From Planctomycetaceae bacterium (GTDB lineage: Bacteria; Planctomycetota; Planctomycetia; Planctomycetales; Planctomycetaceae): 64,000 bases of DNA. The notes below the pieces were generated by a model that did no database searches, was not told the origin of the DNA, and saw only the letters and a list, made by a program, of their open reading frames with translations. A program made the position numbers and the translations under genes. This document shows positions 8,562 through 19,741 of this stretch, one piece after another. Where the stretch lies: assembly GCA_002726205.1 (NCBI GenBank), contig PBSL01000003.1, forward strand, positions 5,522 through 69,521, read 5' to 3'. Every line of letters starts with the position of its first letter. Position 1 is the first letter of the stretch.

Positions 8562-9476
8562 CTATTTCTTGCTGGCGGGCCCGGTGGTCGCCTTGACGCA
8601 CCTCAGGCCAATGGCATCGCTCTTGGCGTGGTCGGGAATCGAAACACGAACCGCACTTCGCAGCGAGGGATGACGATCTCGCCAGGACCCACTGCGAATG
8701 ATCCGTGACACGTATTTTTCGTCAGCTTTCCAGGCACTGCCGTCTACGGGAGCTCCAACGTAGTTGGGATGCCACGCGTCGGCAACAAACTCCCAGAGAT
8801 AGCCGTGCATGTCGTAAAGACCCCAGGCGTTGGGCTTCTTGGCACCGATCGGCGGGTCGTTGCCTGCCGCGTTTCCAGTATGCCACGCGTAGGGGTCCGC
8901 CAGCGAGGCCTTGTTGCCCTTGTCGTTGGCCGATCGGGCCTTTTCACCAAAACTGTAGGCCGTCGTTGTCCCGGCGCGGCAGCAGAATTCCCACTCCGCC
9001 TCGCTGGGCAGCCGGATCTCCTCGTTTCCATCCAGCAACCCCGACTGTCTCATCAACACCGTCGCCTTACGACAGAACACGGTCGCCTCCTGCCAACTGA
9101 GCATCTCGACGGAGTTTCTCGGCCCGGTCCAGCGGCTGGGGTTCTTACCCATCACGGCTTCCCAGAGATTCTGCGGCACCTCGTAGCGAGCCATCGCAAA
9201 CGAACCGCTCATCGTCACCTGGCGTGCCGGTTGTTCACTGGCGTCGCCACCCTTGGTCCCCATCACAAACGTCCCCGGGAACTTTCCCTTGCCCGGAGTG
9301 ATCTCGACGAATTCCGCGTTGAAAGTCTTCAACAACTCCTGGCGTTCGGCCGCGGTCATTGTCTTCCCCGGGTCCTTCTTGGGCTGGCCGGCAGCCGGCA
9401 GTAGCGTGTCTGCCGAGAACAGCAACAGGCCGAGACTGGCCAACGTGATTTCGAGTGGTCGGCAGGTTCTGGTCAT
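8562..9476 (-). CDS. Exported SUMF1/FGE-fold protein lacking the FGE cysteine site
   Basis: 304 aa from ATG 9476, chosen because it opens a signal peptide (MTRTCRPLEITLASLGLLLFS to LLPAAGQ). The rest is an FGE-sulfatase domain: FVEITPGKGKFPGTFVMG, YEVPQNLWEAVMGKNPS, LPSEAEWEFCCRAGT, NAWGLYDMHGYLWEF, RSGSWRD, then IGLRCVK at the end. True formylglycine-generating enzymes carry active-site cysteines just after the GGS(W/Y) turn. Here that stretch reads RDRHPSLRSAVR, with no Cys. It is therefore probably not a sulfatase activator but one of the many SUMF1-fold secreted proteins of planctomycetes with carbohydrate- or protein-binding roles. A start 18 codons upstream is possible. Confidence 0.82.
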   Translation of the reverse strand: MTRTCRPLEITLASLGLLLFSADTLLPAAGQPKKDPGKTMTAAERQELLKTFNAEFVEITPGKGKFPGTFVMGTKGGDASEQPARQVTMSGSFAMARYEVPQNLWEAVMGKNPSRWTGPRNSVEMLSWQEATVFCRKATVLMRQSGLLDGNEEIRLPSEAEWEFCCRAGTTTAYSFGEKARSANDKGNKASLADPYAWHTGNAAGNDPPIGAKKPNAWGLYDMHGYLWEFVADAWHPNYVGAPVDGSAWKADEKYVSRIIRSGSWRDRHPSLRSAVRVSIPDHAKSDAIGLRCVKATTGPASKK

Positions 9477-9610
9477 GGCGTGGCTCGTCGTCTGAAAATA
9501 CCCCGGGCCGACATCAGCCGGACATTTCATTACTATCGAAGTTACTCCCGGGCCGCAACGATCCGGCCCTGTTTGACGGGAAGTTCGCCAGCGATCAGAG
9601 TGATGTCATC

Positions 9611-10201
9611 ATGAGTGAGTCTCAAGCGGGTCCGCCGCGGAGTTTTGAGTTGTTGTCGAGAACGGCCAGCCGGCTGGTCGTGGTCGATGTCCAGGACAAG
9701 TTGCTGGCCCACATCCCGGTATCCGAAACGCTGGTAGAAAACTGCCGGCGACTGATCCGCGGTGCCACGATCCTGGGTGTCCCGGTTTCTGCAACCGAAC
9801 AGTATCCCGGGGGACTTGGGCCGACAACGGCTGTGCTGGCTGAACTGCTGGGGGAGATTCCCGAGAAGTTGCGTTTCAGTTGTGTCGAGTCGCTCGACTG
9901 GGCCGAGGACTCCCCGGAAACAAGGCAACCCGGCCAGGTGGTCCTTTGCGGGATTGAATCGCACATTTGCGTGATGCAGACGGCGCTGGACCTCTTGTCA
10001 CGGGGTTTTCGTGTGTACATTCCCGCCGACGCGGTGGCCAGCCGTCACAAGTCGGATTGGCAAATTGCCCTGAGGAGGTTGTCTGACGCGGGTGCGGTGG
10101 TGCTGACGACCGAGAGTGTTTTGTTCGAGTGGTGCGAAGTCGCCGGAACCGACGAGTTCCGCGAAATCAGCCGATTGGTGACCGGCAAAGACGGGCCTTG
10201 A
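9611..10201 (+). CDS. Isochorismatase-family cysteine hydrolase
   Basis: 196 aa. The family triad is visible: Asp26 in VVVDVQDKLL, Lys86 in PEKLRFSC, and nucleophile Cys120 in CGIESHICVMQTALDL. A preceding cis-peptide-type GVPVSATEQYP segment is also present. Members hydrolyse isochorismate, nicotinamide or similar amides. This short form without extra domains most resembles YcaC/ISOC1-like hydrolases of unknown substrate. ATG 9611 is the first start giving the expected N-terminus. It is followed at a 69-base distance by hemB on the same strand, with no evident functional link. Confidence 0.85.
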   Translation: MSESQAGPPRSFELLSRTASRLVVVDVQDKLLAHIPVSETLVENCRRLIRGATILGVPVSATEQYPGGLGPTTAVLAELLGEIPEKLRFSCVESLDWAEDSPETRQPGQVVLCGIESHICVMQTALDLLSRGFRVYIPADAVASRHKSDWQIALRRLSDAGAVVLTTESVLFEWCEVAGTDEFREISRLVTGKDGP

Positions 10202-10270
10202 ATTGGCTATCAACGGGCCGTTACAACGGAAGGGCACCCGTTTTGATCATTCATCCCGAGATTGCCCTCG

Positions 10271-11314
10271 ATGGCCTCAACCGTTCCCGATTCCCCCGGC
10301 GTCACGCGCGTGGCAGGAGACGTGGCCGGGTCGTTTCCGACGACGCGTATGCGACGCCTGCGGACCCATCCGCGGCTGCGCGAACTGGTGCGTGAGACGC
10401 GGCTGAGCCCGTCGGATTTCATCCTGCCGTTGTTCGTACGGCACGGTGAAAACCAGCGTGTGCCGATCGTCTCGATGCCCGGCCACAGCCAACTGACAGT
10501 CGACCTGCTCGCCGACGAAGTGGCCGAGATTGCCAACCTGGGAATCCCGGCCGTGATTCTCTTCGGAATCCCCGCCCACAAGGACGCCACCGGCAGCGAC
10601 GCCTGCGACGACCAGGGAATCGTGGCGCAGGCGGTGCGGGCGATCAAGGAGGCCGGCAGCGACCTGCTGGTGATCACCGACGTCTGTTTCTGCGAATTCA
10701 CCGACCACGGCCATTGCGGGATCATCAACGACCGTCATGGCGCCCTGGATGTCGACAACGACGCGACGCTGGAAATCCTGGCTGCACAGGCAGTGACCCA
10801 TGCCCGGGCCGGAGCCGACATGCTGGCCCCGTCGGGAATGATGGACGGCATGGTGGCCGCAATCCGCCAGGGCCTGGACACCGCCGGGTTCACTCAGCTG
10901 CCGATCATGAGCTATTCGGTCAAGTACTCGTCATCGTTTTATGGTCCGTTCCGCGACGCGGCCGAGAGTGCCCCGCAGTTCGGCGACCGTCGGAGTTACC
11001 AGATGGACCCGGCCAACGCCGGTGAAGCGCTGCGGGAGGCGGCGTTGGACGTTGCCGAGGGGGCCGACCTGCTGATGGTCAAGCCCGCGCTGGCCTATCT
11101 CGACATCATCCACCGTGTCAAGCAGGCGCACCCGGGCATCCCGTTGGCGGCCTACAACGTCAGTGGGGAATTCGCGATGGTGAAAGCCGCGGCCGCAGCC
11201 GGCTGGATCGACGAGCAGGGTGTGGCGATGGAGAGCCTGCTGGCGATCAAGCGGGCCGGGGCCGACATGATCCTGACCTACTTCGCCAAGGACGCCTGCG
11301 GCTGGCTGGATTAG
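10271..11314 (+). CDS. hemB: Delta-aminolevulinic acid dehydratase (porphobilinogen synthase)
   Basis: 347 aa, normal length. It condenses two 5-aminolevulinate molecules to porphobilinogen in heme synthesis. The zinc-cysteine cluster [14 protein letters not shown] is at 137-150 (Cys139, Cys141, Cys149), marking a zinc-type enzyme. The two active-site lysines are Lys218 ([17 protein letters not shown]) and Lys271 ([12 protein letters not shown]). The C-terminus [14 protein letters not shown] is conserved. ATG 10271 is preferred over a TTG three codons upstream. The stop shares four bases (TTAG) with the convergent uvrA stop. Heme demand fits the c-type cytochromes encoded elsewhere in the window. 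Confidence 0.96.
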   Translation: MASTVPDSPGVTRVAGDVAGSFPTTRMRRLRTHPRLRELVRETRLSPSDFILPLFVRHGENQRVPIVSMPGHSQLTVDLLADEVAEIANLGIPAVILFGIPAHKDATGSDACDDQGIVAQAVRAIKEAGSDLLVITDVCFCEFTDHGHCGIINDRHGALDVDNDATLEILAAQAVTHARAGADMLAPSGMMDGMVAAIRQGLDTAGFTQLPIMSYSVKYSSSFYGPFRDAAESAPQFGDRRSYQMDPANAGEALREAALDVAEGADLLMVKPALAYLDIIHRVKQAHPGIPLAAYNVSGEFAMVKAAAAAGWIDEQGVAMESLLAIKRAGADMILTYFAKDACGWLD

Positions 11315-14300
11315 TCGGCCAGGCAGGCCTGCCGGTGCTCGGCCAGGAACCGGCCCAGGTCGGAATCGCGGGCCTGCGCCAGTGTCTTGATCCTGAGCTT
11401 GATCACGTCACGGCCGTCGCGGTGCGAGGTGATCTCGCGAAGATCACCCAGCCCGGCAATTCGACCCAGTGGCACCGCACCGGGCGGACCGTACAGCACC
11501 AGATCAATGTGCCCGGGACGCTTTGTCCACAATGTCGCCCAGACCGGACCGCTCTTGCCGTCGCGAAATGACACCGACTGCCGTCCCGTCCAGTCGACGA
11601 TCGGATCCGGGACCGAGGCTTCCAGCCATTCCGCCAACACATCCACCAGATCGGCCGGCCAGGCCACCCGTCGCCGTCCGGTAAATCCCTTTCTCATCTG
11701 ATGCCACTTTCGCCCCAGCACCTTCCAGGGCATCAGGTCCTCGGGATTCTGCTGACCCTGGCCGATCCTCTCCAGGAAGGAATCCCGGGCCGTTTCCAGG
11801 AACTGTTCGAAACCGGGTGTGTCGACTTCCTTCAGCCAGTGCACCTTCAGGCTCACTTCCTGCCAGGGCCCCTTCAGATTCTTCACGCGGACCCTCGGAC
11901 CACGACCATAGATCGGCAACTCGTCGATATCATCGAGCGGCTTCAGGTCGAGTTGAGCCTGCAGGGTGTCCTGCTGGAACGTGTTGCGTCCCATCCGGAA
12001 CTTCAGCGTCAGCAACCACTCGTCCCCGGTCAGCGCGTGCAGGAGCCACTCCTTGCGGCCCGAACCGGCAATCTCGACAACACTGCGATGGTTGAAGTCG
12101 GCCGGCCTGAGATCGGGACACGCGGCGAGTCGGTCGAGGACTCGATCCAGCACCCGGCCTTCCCAACGGGCGGGCTGTCCGTTGTGAGCGATGCGGTCGA
12201 TCGTGTGCCAGCGACGGCCATCCTGCTGCCACGGCATCCGGGTCTCGCGGCCGATCTGCCGAAAATCCAGGTCGCCAGCCTTTTTCTCGGCGACGGCGCG
12301 GGCGTCAAACACATCCCGCTCGGCCCGCTCACCCTCTCTCAGCACCGGACCCAGCAACTCGCCCGTCCACGACCTCAGACCGCCAGCCTCTTTCCGGGCC
12401 GCACGCGCCTGTTCGACGATGTCTTCAGGTGTCCCGCAGGCGACGATCTGTCCCCCGCCGGCCCCGGCTTCCGGACCGAGATCGACGATCCAGTCAGCGG
12501 TCTTGATCACGTCGAGGTTGTGCTCGATCACGATCACCGTGTTTCCCGCTTCGACCAGGCTGCCAAGCACTTTCAACAACTTGTCGATGTCGTCGAAGTG
12601 CAGGCCCGTCGTTGGTTCGTCCAGCAGGTAGAGCGTGCGACCGGTCTGTGGCCGGGCCAGCTCGGCCGCCAGCTTGACCCGCTGCGCCTCGCCGCCGGAA
12701 AGTGTGGGCGCGGACTGCCCGAGCGTGAGATAATCCAGCCCGATGGCACAGAGCGTCGCCAGGGGAGCACGAATTCTCGGGATATTCTCGAACAGCTTCA
12801 GTGCCTCACCGATCGGCATCTCCAACACATCGGCAATCGTGTGGCCATGGTAGGCCACCGACAGCGTCTCGGTGTTGTAACGCCGCCCCCGGCATTCGTC
12901 ACACTCGATCCACACGTCCGGCAGAAAGTGCATCTCGATACACTTCTGACCGTTTCCCTCGCAGGCTTCACAACGGCCACCGGCGCGGTTGAAGCTAAAG
13001 CGTCCCGGTCGGTATCCCCGCACCTTGGCCTCGGGCAATCGACTGAACAACTCGCGGATCTCGTTGAAGACACCGGTGTAAGTGCCGGGATTGGATTTCG
13101 GGGTGTTCCCCAGTGGCTGCTGATCAACGACGATCACCTTGTTGAGCTGCTCGGCCCCCCTCAGTGCATCGAAAGGTCCCGGCACGTCTCCCGTGCGATG
13201 CAACTGCCGTGTCACCGCCCGGGCCAGGGTCTCTTCGACCAGCGAACTTTTCCCCGACCCGCTGACACCAGTCAGGCATGTCAGGGTGCCCAGCGGGATA
13301 CGGAGATCGACCTGGTCGAGGTTGTTCTGCCGGGCGCCGTCGAGTTCGAGCCACGCTCCTCCGGGAGCATCGCTGTCGACGGTCTTGATCGACTTCATCC
13401 TGCGGGTGACGGGGATGGAGATCTTGCGTCGTCCGGAGAGAAAACGGCCTGTCAGAGACCGAGGTTTCTCGGCCACTTCCTGCGGTGGTCCCTGTCCGAC
13501 GACCTGCCCGCCGTGCCGACCGGCACCCGGCCCAAAGTCGACCAACCGATCGGCTGTCTCGAGCACCTCGCGGTCGTGCTCGACCACGACCAGCGTGTTC
13601 CCGAGATCCCGCAAACGCTCCAGCGCCCCCAGCAGTCGACGGTTGTCACGGGGATGCAGCCCGATGGTGGGTTCGTCGAGTACGTACAACACGCCGGTCA
13701 GGGCCCGTCCAATCTGTCCCGCAAGCCGGATCCGCTGGCTTTCGCCACCCGAGAGTGTCGGCAGGGGCCGGGCCAGCGTCAGGTAATCCAGGCCAACATC
13801 GACCAGGAACTTCAGGCGACTGGTCGCTTCGCGCATCAGGTCCGCGGCGATTCTCTTCCCGTCGCGGTCCAGGCGGACGCTCTTCAGCACCCGCAACGCT
13901 TCATCCAGCGGCAGCGAACACAACGAGCCGATCGTGTGACCAGCAAATCGAACCGCGGCAACATCGGGTCTTAGCCGGTTGCCCCCACACGACGAACAAT
14001 CGACCTCGCCGACCAGGTCCAGCAACCGCCGCCGATACGACCGCGAGACCCTCGACGCCTCCTCGATGGCCGGATACAGCCCCTTGTACTGCATCTGCAG
14101 TGTCTGCCCCGACGGTATCGTCACGTTGAACCAGCGGTCTCCGGAACCGTAGAGCACCAGTCGCCGCGCGGCTGGTGGCAGAGCATCGAAGGCGAGGTCC
14201 AGCGGCAGCGAGAACTCGCGGTGCAGTCCCTCCAGAATCGCAGCGAACACGGGGGCGGTGGCCGGATCGGGCCAGGCGGCGATCGCTCCCTGGGCCAGGC

Positions 14301-17300
14301 TGCGGGACCCGTCAGACACCAGGGTTGCCAGGTTGGTTCCCTGCTCGGTCCCGATCCCCTCGCAGGCCGGGCACCAGCCGAGATGACTGTTGAAGGAAAA
14401 ATTGTTCGGTGTCAGTTCCTCGTAGCTCTGCCCGCATTTCTCACACGCCGCGTGCAGGCTGAAGGGCTCGACCACCCAGTCGGTTTCGTCTCGCTCAGCG
14501 TCCTCGTGCGCAATACGCATTTCCCCGAGACCAAGCCCCAGTGCCATCTCGACACTGTCGGCCACGCGGGTCCGTGACGTCTTGCCGATCGTGATTCGAT
14601 CGACGACGACTTCCACGTCATGACGCCGACGGCGATCGAGATCGGGCACATCGTCGAGGCGGCAGGTCATGCCGTCGATCCGGACACGACGGAAGCCATC
14701 CTCTTTCAACGACTCCCACAACTTCGAGTATTCTTGTCCAACCCTGACTTGCCGGGGTGCCAGGATCAGCACGTGGCTGCCGCCAGGCAGTGTGCGGACG
14801 CGTGCAATCACCTCGTCGGTCGTCTGCCGGCGGATAGGGATCTCGCATCCCGGGCAATAACGGGTGCCGAGTCGAGTGAAGAGTACACGAAGGTAATCGT
14901 AAATCTCGGTCACCGTTCCGACCGTCGACCTCGGCGTCGTCCCGGTGGTCTTCTGCTCGATAGCAATCGCCGGTGAGAGGCCCTGGACCTGTTCGACGCG
15001 AGGCTTGGGCATCTGGCCGAGAAACTGCCGGGCATAGGCCGAAAGCGATTCGACGTACCGCCTCTGGCCTTCGGCGTACAGCGTGTCCATCGCCAGGGAA
15101 CTCTTGCCACTGCCGCTGGGACCGCAGAAAACATTCAACCGGTTACGGGGCACACGAAGGTTGACGTCCTTGAGGTTGTGCTGCGACGCCCCCTTGATGA
15201 CGATCTCGGTCGATTCACGCTGCCGACGCTTCCTCGGCCTTCCCCGTTTCGGTCGTCGCGGTCGGCCGTTGGTCCGCTTCGACGGGGATCCGGCCAGCAG
15301 CGGTTGCAGGGCCTGTCCGGTGTAGGATTCCTTGCAATCGGCAATCGCCTCGGGTTCACCGGCGACCACAACCCGGCCCCCGCCGGCTCCTCCCTCCGGG
15401 CCGAGATCGATCACCCAGTCGGCTGTCTTGACCACCTCGAGGTTGTGCTCGACCACGAGCACGGTGTTGCCCGCGTCAACAAAGCCATGGAGAACATCGA
15501 GCAGCTTGCTGATATCGGCAAAGTGCAAACCGGTCGTGGGTTCGTCGAGCAGGTAGATCGTTTGGCCGGTGGAGCGTTTGCCGAGTTCCCGGGCAAGCTT
15601 GATCCGCTGTGCTTCACCGCCGGAAAGTGTCGGCGAGGGCTGGCCGAGCTTGAGGTAATCGAGACCGACGTCACGCAGCGTGCCCAGCAGCCGGGCCACC
15701 CGGGGATGGTTGCTGAAGTGTTCGAGTGCCTCTTGCACGTCCATCTCCAGCACCTCGGCAATACTCCTGCCGCGGAACTTCACCTCGAGCGTCTCGTGGT
15801 GAAACCGCCGGCCCTCGCAAACCGGACACGTCACCCAGATGTCGGCCAGGAAATCCATCTCCAGGCGATTCGATCCGTAGCCTTCGCACGCCTCGCATCG
15901 GCCTCCGGCCACGTTGAAGCTGAAGCGGCCGGGCTTGTATCCCCGCACCCTCGCATCGGGCAACCGGCTGTACAGGTCGCGGATTGCATCGAGCAACTTG
16001 ACGTAGGTGGCGGGATTCGAACGGGGGGTGCGACCGATCGGGGCCTGGTCGATGTTGATCGCGCGATCGACGAACTCCAGCCCGGTCACCTCGCGGTGCC
16101 TGCCCGGGGTGCCCTTGCCGCGGTTCAGATCCCGGTTGAGTACCTGCCAGAGGATGTCATTGACCAGCGAACTCTTGCCCGAACCACTGACGCCGGTCAC
16201 GCACACGAACGCGCCGACTGGAATCGGGACGTTGATGCCCCGCAGGTTGTTGTGACGAGCCGCGCGGACGGTCAGCCGGTCCTTGCCGATCGGGCGTCGC
16301 CGTTGCGGAACCGCGATCGATTCGCGTCCGCTGAGAAACCGGCCCGTCACGCTTTTCGAGTTCGCCTCGATGTCTTTGACCGTCCCCGTCGCCACAACCC
16401 GCCCACCGCGAACACCCGGCCCGGGTCCGAAATCCACGACGTGATCGGCCTCCCGGATCGTCTCCTCGTCGTGCTCAACAACGATCACCGTGTTGCCCTG
16501 GTCGCGGAGGTCGCAAAGGCTCTCCAGCAACAGCGTGTTGTCACGGGGATGCAGGCCGATCGAGGGTTCATCGAGGACGTAAACGACACCGACCAGGCCG
16601 CTGCCAATCTGTCCGGCCAGCCTGATGCGTTGGGTCTCTCCACCCGAGAGCGTGGGAGCGGCGCGGTCGAGCGCAAGGTAGTCGAGTCCACAACGGAGCA
16701 GGAATCCCAGCCGTCCACGAATTTCCTTGAGGGCTTCGCCGGCAACCAGTCGCGCGGTGTCATCGAGTTGGAGGTCTTCAAAGAACGCCGCAGCCTCGGC
16801 AATCGACAGCCCACACACCTCCGGCAGGCTTCGCCGTCGCTTGCCGTCGGATCGCCCGAATTGCCGATTGGTGGTCGTCACGGTCACCGCACGCGCCTGT
16901 CCGTTCAGACGCGTGCCGCCACAGGCCGAGCAGTCGGTGAACTGCATCGCCTTCTCCAGTTGTCGGCGCCGCATCGGGTTGTTCGTCTTGCGATACGATT
17001 CAAGCAGCCTGGGAATCACACCGGCAAACGTGCCCCCGTGCTTCCAGACCCCCCCGCGATAACGCCAGGCGAACGTGATGTGGCGATCACCGGTTCCGTG
17101 GAGAAACAGCCGGCGAGCCTCCTCGGGCAGATCACACCACGGCATCTTCAGCAGGCTCTCGTCCTCCATTCCCAGGTCCTTTTCGATCGCCGCCGCCACA
17201 CCCTGGTAGATGTGTCGCCGCCAACGACCGATCCGTCCCACGGGACCCAGCAGACCGATCGCACCCCTCCAGAGCGACTTGCCGGTCTCGCTGATCATCT

Positions 17301-18252
17301 TCTCGGGCAGGAACTCGTGCCGCTGGCCCAGTCCGTTGCATTCCAGACACATCCCCAGCGGGCTGTTGAAGCTGAACAATTGCGGCGTTGGAGGTTCATA
17401 GCTGATGCCGCAGCGGGTGCAGGCATAACGTGAACTGTGGAGCGTGTCGCAGCCCGCTTGCCGATCGTCGACTTCGCTCTGCGTCGGCCGTGACACGTCG
17501 TCGGCAACGGCAACCAGCAGGGTTCCTCCCGAGAGCCGCAATGCGATCTCGACCGCCTCGGCCAGTCGCTGCCGCCCGGTTCTCCCGGTCACCAGTCGAT
17601 CGACAACCACCTCGATCGTGTGCCGCATCTGGCGATCCAGTCGCAGGTCATCAACCAGCGAAACCACCTCACCATCCACACGGGCCCGGACAAAGCCCTG
17701 CTTCAACAGGTCGTCGAACAGGTCTCGATACTCGCCTTTTTGTTGCTGGATCAACGGTGACAGCACGCTGAAGCGCGTGCCCCGCGGCAGACCGGCAATC
17801 GACTCGATGATCTGCTCGGAGGTCTGCGCCGAGATGGACCGTCCACAACGGGCACAGGCGGGATGTCCGACACGAGCGAACAGGACCCTCAGGTAGTCCT
17901 GGATCTCGGTGATCGTACCGACCGTGCTGCGGGGATTCCGGCTGGCGGATTTCTGCTGGATCGAAATCGACGGAGAGAGTCCGCTGACAAGATCGACATC
18001 GGGCTTGGGCAACTGACCGAGAAACTGTCTCGCGTAACTTGAAAGCGATTCGACGTAACGTCGCTGCCCCTCGGCGTAGAGCGTGTCAAACGCCAGGGAA
18101 CTCTTACCGGAACCACTGACGCCGGTCATCACGATCAACTGGTTTCGCGGCAGCGTCAGGCTGACATCCCGCAGGTTGTGCTCGCGGGCACCCCGAATGA
18201 CGATGTCTGTCGCCTCAATCGCCAGGCTATTTGCCGCCCTGGACCGCCCCAC
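11311..18252 (-). CDS. uvrA: Tandem-duplicated UvrA (excinuclease ABC subunit A, double length) with extra C-terminal domain
   Basis: 2313 aa, about 2.4 times a normal UvrA (~950). Copy 1 spans about 1-990, a basic Arg/Lys/Pro linker about 995-1012, copy 2 about 1013-1950, and a tail of about 360 residues follows. Each copy has two ABC ATPase heads, giving four Walker A motifs ([54 protein letters not shown]) and four LSGGE signatures. Both copies keep the UvrB/DNA-binding insertion and the GGRCEACEG...C-x-x-C zinc hook. UvrA dimers scan DNA for lesions in nucleotide excision repair; a fused protein could act as a covalent dimer. The tail (from about [12 protein letters not shown]) resembles no UvrA part I know. 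GTG start lies one base after the stop of the upstream zinc-ribbon gene. Confidence 0.93.
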   Translation of the reverse strand: MGRSRAANSLAIEATDIVIRGAREHNLRDVSLTLPRNQLIVMTGVSGSGKSSLAFDTLYAEGQRRYVESLSSYARQFLGQLPKPDVDLVSGLSPSISIQQKSASRNPRSTVGTITEIQDYLRVLFARVGHPACARCGRSISAQTSEQIIESIAGLPRGTRFSVLSPLIQQQKGEYRDLFDDLLKQGFVRARVDGEVVSLVDDLRLDRQMRHTIEVVVDRLVTGRTGRQRLAEAVEIALRLSGGTLLVAVADDVSRPTQSEVDDRQAGCDTLHSSRYACTRCGISYEPPTPQLFSFNSPLGMCLECNGLGQRHEFLPEKMISETGKSLWRGAIGLLGPVGRIGRWRRHIYQGVAAAIEKDLGMEDESLLKMPWCDLPEEARRLFLHGTGDRHITFAWRYRGGVWKHGGTFAGVIPRLLESYRKTNNPMRRRQLEKAMQFTDCSACGGTRLNGQARAVTVTTTNRQFGRSDGKRRRSLPEVCGLSIAEAAAFFEDLQLDDTARLVAGEALKEIRGRLGFLLRCGLDYLALDRAAPTLSGGETQRIRLAGQIGSGLVGVVYVLDEPSIGLHPRDNTLLLESLCDLRDQGNTVIVVEHDEETIREADHVVDFGPGPGVRGGRVVATGTVKDIEANSKSVTGRFLSGRESIAVPQRRRPIGKDRLTVRAARHNNLRGINVPIPVGAFVCVTGVSGSGKSSLVNDILWQVLNRDLNRGKGTPGRHREVTGLEFVDRAINIDQAPIGRTPRSNPATYVKLLDAIRDLYSRLPDARVRGYKPGRFSFNVAGGRCEACEGYGSNRLEMDFLADIWVTCPVCEGRRFHHETLEVKFRGRSIAEVLEMDVQEALEHFSNHPRVARLLGTLRDVGLDYLKLGQPSPTLSGGEAQRIKLARELGKRSTGQTIYLLDEPTTGLHFADISKLLDVLHGFVDAGNTVLVVEHNLEVVKTADWVIDLGPEGGAGGGRVVVAGEPEAIADCKESYTGQALQPLLAGSPSKRTNGRPRRPKRGRPRKRRQRESTEIVIKGASQHNLKDVNLRVPRNRLNVFCGPSGSGKSSLAMDTLYAEGQRRYVESLSAYARQFLGQMPKPRVEQVQGLSPAIAIEQKTTGTTPRSTVGTVTEIYDYLRVLFTRLGTRYCPGCEIPIRRQTTDEVIARVRTLPGGSHVLILAPRQVRVGQEYSKLWESLKEDGFRRVRIDGMTCRLDDVPDLDRRRRHDVEVVVDRITIGKTSRTRVADSVEMALGLGLGEMRIAHEDAERDETDWVVEPFSLHAACEKCGQSYEELTPNNFSFNSHLGWCPACEGIGTEQGTNLATLVSDGSRSLAQGAIAAWPDPATAPVFAAILEGLHREFSLPLDLAFDALPPAARRLVLYGSGDRWFNVTIPSGQTLQMQYKGLYPAIEEASRVSRSYRRRLLDLVGEVDCSSCGGNRLRPDVAAVRFAGHTIGSLCSLPLDEALRVLKSVRLDRDGKRIAADLMREATSRLKFLVDVGLDYLTLARPLPTLSGGESQRIRLAGQIGRALTGVLYVLDEPTIGLHPRDNRRLLGALERLRDLGNTLVVVEHDREVLETADRLVDFGPGAGRHGGQVVGQGPPQEVAEKPRSLTGRFLSGRRKISIPVTRRMKSIKTVDSDAPGGAWLELDGARQNNLDQVDLRIPLGTLTCLTGVSGSGKSSLVEETLARAVTRQLHRTGDVPGPFDALRGAEQLNKVIVVDQQPLGNTPKSNPGTYTGVFNEIRELFSRLPEAKVRGYRPGRFSFNRAGGRCEACEGNGQKCIEMHFLPDVWIECDECRGRRYNTETLSVAYHGHTIADVLEMPIGEALKLFENIPRIRAPLATLCAIGLDYLTLGQSAPTLSGGEAQRVKLAAELARPQTGRTLYLLDEPTTGLHFDDIDKLLKVLGSLVEAGNTVIVIEHNLDVIKTADWIVDLGPEAGAGGGQIVACGTPEDIVEQARAARKEAGGLRSWTGELLGPVLREGERAERDVFDARAVAEKKAGDLDFRQIGRETRMPWQQDGRRWHTIDRIAHNGQPARWEGRVLDRVLDRLAACPDLRPADFNHRSVVEIAGSGRKEWLLHALTGDEWLLTLKFRMGRNTFQQDTLQAQLDLKPLDDIDELPIYGRGPRVRVKNLKGPWQEVSLKVHWLKEVDTPGFEQFLETARDSFLERIGQGQQNPEDLMPWKVLGRKWHQMRKGFTGRRRVAWPADLVDVLAEWLEASVPDPIVDWTGRQSVSFRDGKSGPVWATLWTKRPGHIDLVLYGPPGAVPLGRIAGLGDLREITSHRDGRDVIKLRIKTLAQARDSDLGRFLAEHRQACLAD

Positions 18253-18253
18253 G

Positions 18254-18703
18254 TCACTGGCTCACTGGCGCAGCATCTCCCGAAGTCGTCTCGTCGTCGC
18301 CGTTTCCGGTCGATTCAGACGCTGGCTGCTCATCGGGGGTACTGGTTGATTCGGCCTTGGGATCGCGCCCCCGTCCGCGACGCCGGCGCTTCTGTTTACG
18401 GGACTGCTTGCGGGGACGATCGTCATCGGCCGCGACCGTTTCGTCAGCAGCAGAGTCTGTTTCAGGGATCGTCAGCGGAAACGGGTGGCCGAACCGGTGG
18501 TCCTTGTCGTCGATTTCCATCCACGAATCGTCGGTGGGACAGCGGCGACTGACGACGTGACCGGAGGTCTTCAACATGCGTTGACACGTTCGGCATCGCC
18601 ACACGCGACGCACGTCCAGGTCGAGTCGAATCCCGGGGCCCTTGATGACCAGGTCCTCCTGTCGCTCCTCTTCGCGCCCCACGGCACGGACACTACGATG
18701 CAC
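18254..18703 (-). CDS. Zinc-ribbon-like protein with Arg/Lys-rich tail, coupled to uvrA
   Basis: About 149 aa from GTG 18703, placed so that it does not run into the divergent DUF368 gene; an ATG at 18799 is the upstream alternative. Residues of the folded part include [21 protein letters not shown], then RTCQRML and SRRCP, giving a CxxC plus one further Cys as in small zinc ribbons. The C-terminal half is low complexity, with a basic block ([18 protein letters not shown]) followed by an acidic/Ser/Thr tail. Its TGA is one base from the uvrA GTG, so both should be on one transcript and translationally coupled. Function is unknown. The basic tail suggests nucleic-acid or ribosome contact, which is inference. 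Confidence 0.65.
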   Translation of the reverse strand: MHRSVRAVGREEERQEDLVIKGPGIRLDLDVRRVWRCRTCQRMLKTSGHVVSRRCPTDDSWMEIDDKDHRFGHPFPLTIPETDSAADETVAADDDRPRKQSRKQKRRRRGRGRDPKAESTSTPDEQPASESTGNGDDETTSGDAAPVSQ

Positions 18704-18764
18704 GCCCTTTGATGCTGAAACCGTCGGGGTCCACCCCGGGTTGTATTCTCCGATGTCGTCGCCG

Positions 18765-18780
18765 GTCGGACAAGTCCGAC
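18765..18780. promoter_or_regulatory. Inverted repeat GTCGGAC-AA-GTCCGAC in a divergent intergenic region
   Basis: A perfect 7+7 repeat with a two-base spacer sits between the divergent zinc-ribbon/uvrA operon and the DUF368 gene. It ends immediately before the AGGA ribosome binding site of the latter. It could be an operator or a short stem controlling DUF368 translation. Confidence 0.3.
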
Positions 18781-18790
18781 AGGAATGTCG

Positions 18791-19738
18791 ATGGACCAAC
18801 CATCCACTTCACTGAAAACCGATCTGTCCCATGCCGGCCGCGGCATGTTGATAGGGGGGTTCGATGTCATCCCGGGCGTTTCGGGGGGGACGGTGGCGCT
18901 GGTGCTGGGCATCTACGAGCGATTGGTCTCGGCCATCAGTCACGTCGATGTGACGCTGCTGAAGCTGCTGTTCTCCCGGCGGTGGAAAGACGCGGCTGAA
19001 CGAATCGACCTCAGGTTCCTGCTGGCACTGGGGACGGGAATTGCCACCGGCGTGATCGGCCTGGCTTCGACGATGGCCTGGTTACTCGAACACCGACCCC
19101 AGCTGACATCGGCGGCGTTTTTCGGGTTGATCATCGGGTCGACCTGGCTGGTCGCCCGCTCGCTGGAGGGATGGACGTGGCCACATGCCGGCCTGGCGGC
19201 CCTGGGTGCGCTGCTGGCCTACTGGCTGGTCGGCCAGCCGGCACTGGCCCAACCTCCCCGAGAGAGCTGGTACCTGTTTCTGTGCGGCAGTATTGGGATC
19301 TGCGCGATGATTCTGCCCGGTGTCAGCGGGGCCTTTCTGCTGGTCGTGCTGGGCCGCTACCGCGACGTGGTGGGTCTGGTCCCGAGGCTGTTGCGGGGAG
19401 AGGAATTCAGCCAGACGCTGTCAACGATGGCCATCTTCCTGGCCGGATGCCTGGCCGGGCTGATCGGCTTCAGCAAGCTGTTGAAAGTCCTGCTGCGGAA
19501 TTGGCCCAGGGCAACGCTGGCGATCCTTTGCGGGGTGATGGCCGGTTCCTTGCGGAAACTCTGGCCCTTCAAGAAAGACCTCACCCCCGACGAGGTCGAC
19601 CGGGTGCTGAAACGTCTTGCCAACACGTGGCCCGACCAGTGGGATACCCAGGCCTGGTTGACGGTCGCCGTGGCGATCGGGGGACTGTTGCTGGTCCTCG
19701 GGCTGGGAGCGATCGGGACCAGGACCAACGATGGCTGA
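18791..19738 (+). CDS. DUF368 membrane protein (PopT-type polyprenyl-phosphate transporter family)
   Basis: 315 aa with 8-9 membrane segments. The family hallmark is a repeated motif: GFDVIPGVSGGTVALVLGIYERL near the N-terminus and, in the second half, MILPGVSGAFLLVVLGRY. DUF368 proteins have been identified as undecaprenyl-phosphate translocases recycling the lipid carrier for cell wall and polysaccharide synthesis. That role fits rodA and the membrane cluster in this window. ATG 18791 is chosen because AGGA at 18781-18784 is six bases upstream; ATG 18785 in the same frame is too close to it. The gene ends at a palindrome shared with the convergent M28 gene. Confidence 0.88.
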   Translation: MDQPSTSLKTDLSHAGRGMLIGGFDVIPGVSGGTVALVLGIYERLVSAISHVDVTLLKLLFSRRWKDAAERIDLRFLLALGTGIATGVIGLASTMAWLLEHRPQLTSAAFFGLIIGSTWLVARSLEGWTWPHAGLAALGALLAYWLVGQPALAQPPRESWYLFLCGSIGICAMILPGVSGAFLLVVLGRYRDVVGLVPRLLRGEEFSQTLSTMAIFLAGCLAGLIGFSKLLKVLLRNWPRATLAILCGVMAGSLRKLWPFKKDLTPDEVDRVLKRLANTWPDQWDTQAWLTVAVAIGGLLLVLGLGAIGTRTNDG

Positions 19739-19741
19739 TGA

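Noticed and set aside
11701-13974. 757-codon open frame antisense to uvrA
   Set aside because: It lies entirely inside the well-supported UvrA gene on the other strand. Long antisense frames are expected in GC-rich genes, and its translation shows no family motif.
15178-17433. 751-codon open frame antisense to uvrA
   Set aside because: Same reason; the opposite strand encodes intact ABC ATPase motifs.
11311-18252. Assembly artefact joining two uvrA genes
   Set aside because: The two halves are clearly diverged in sequence, are joined in frame by a distinct linker, and the double form is known from planctomycetes.
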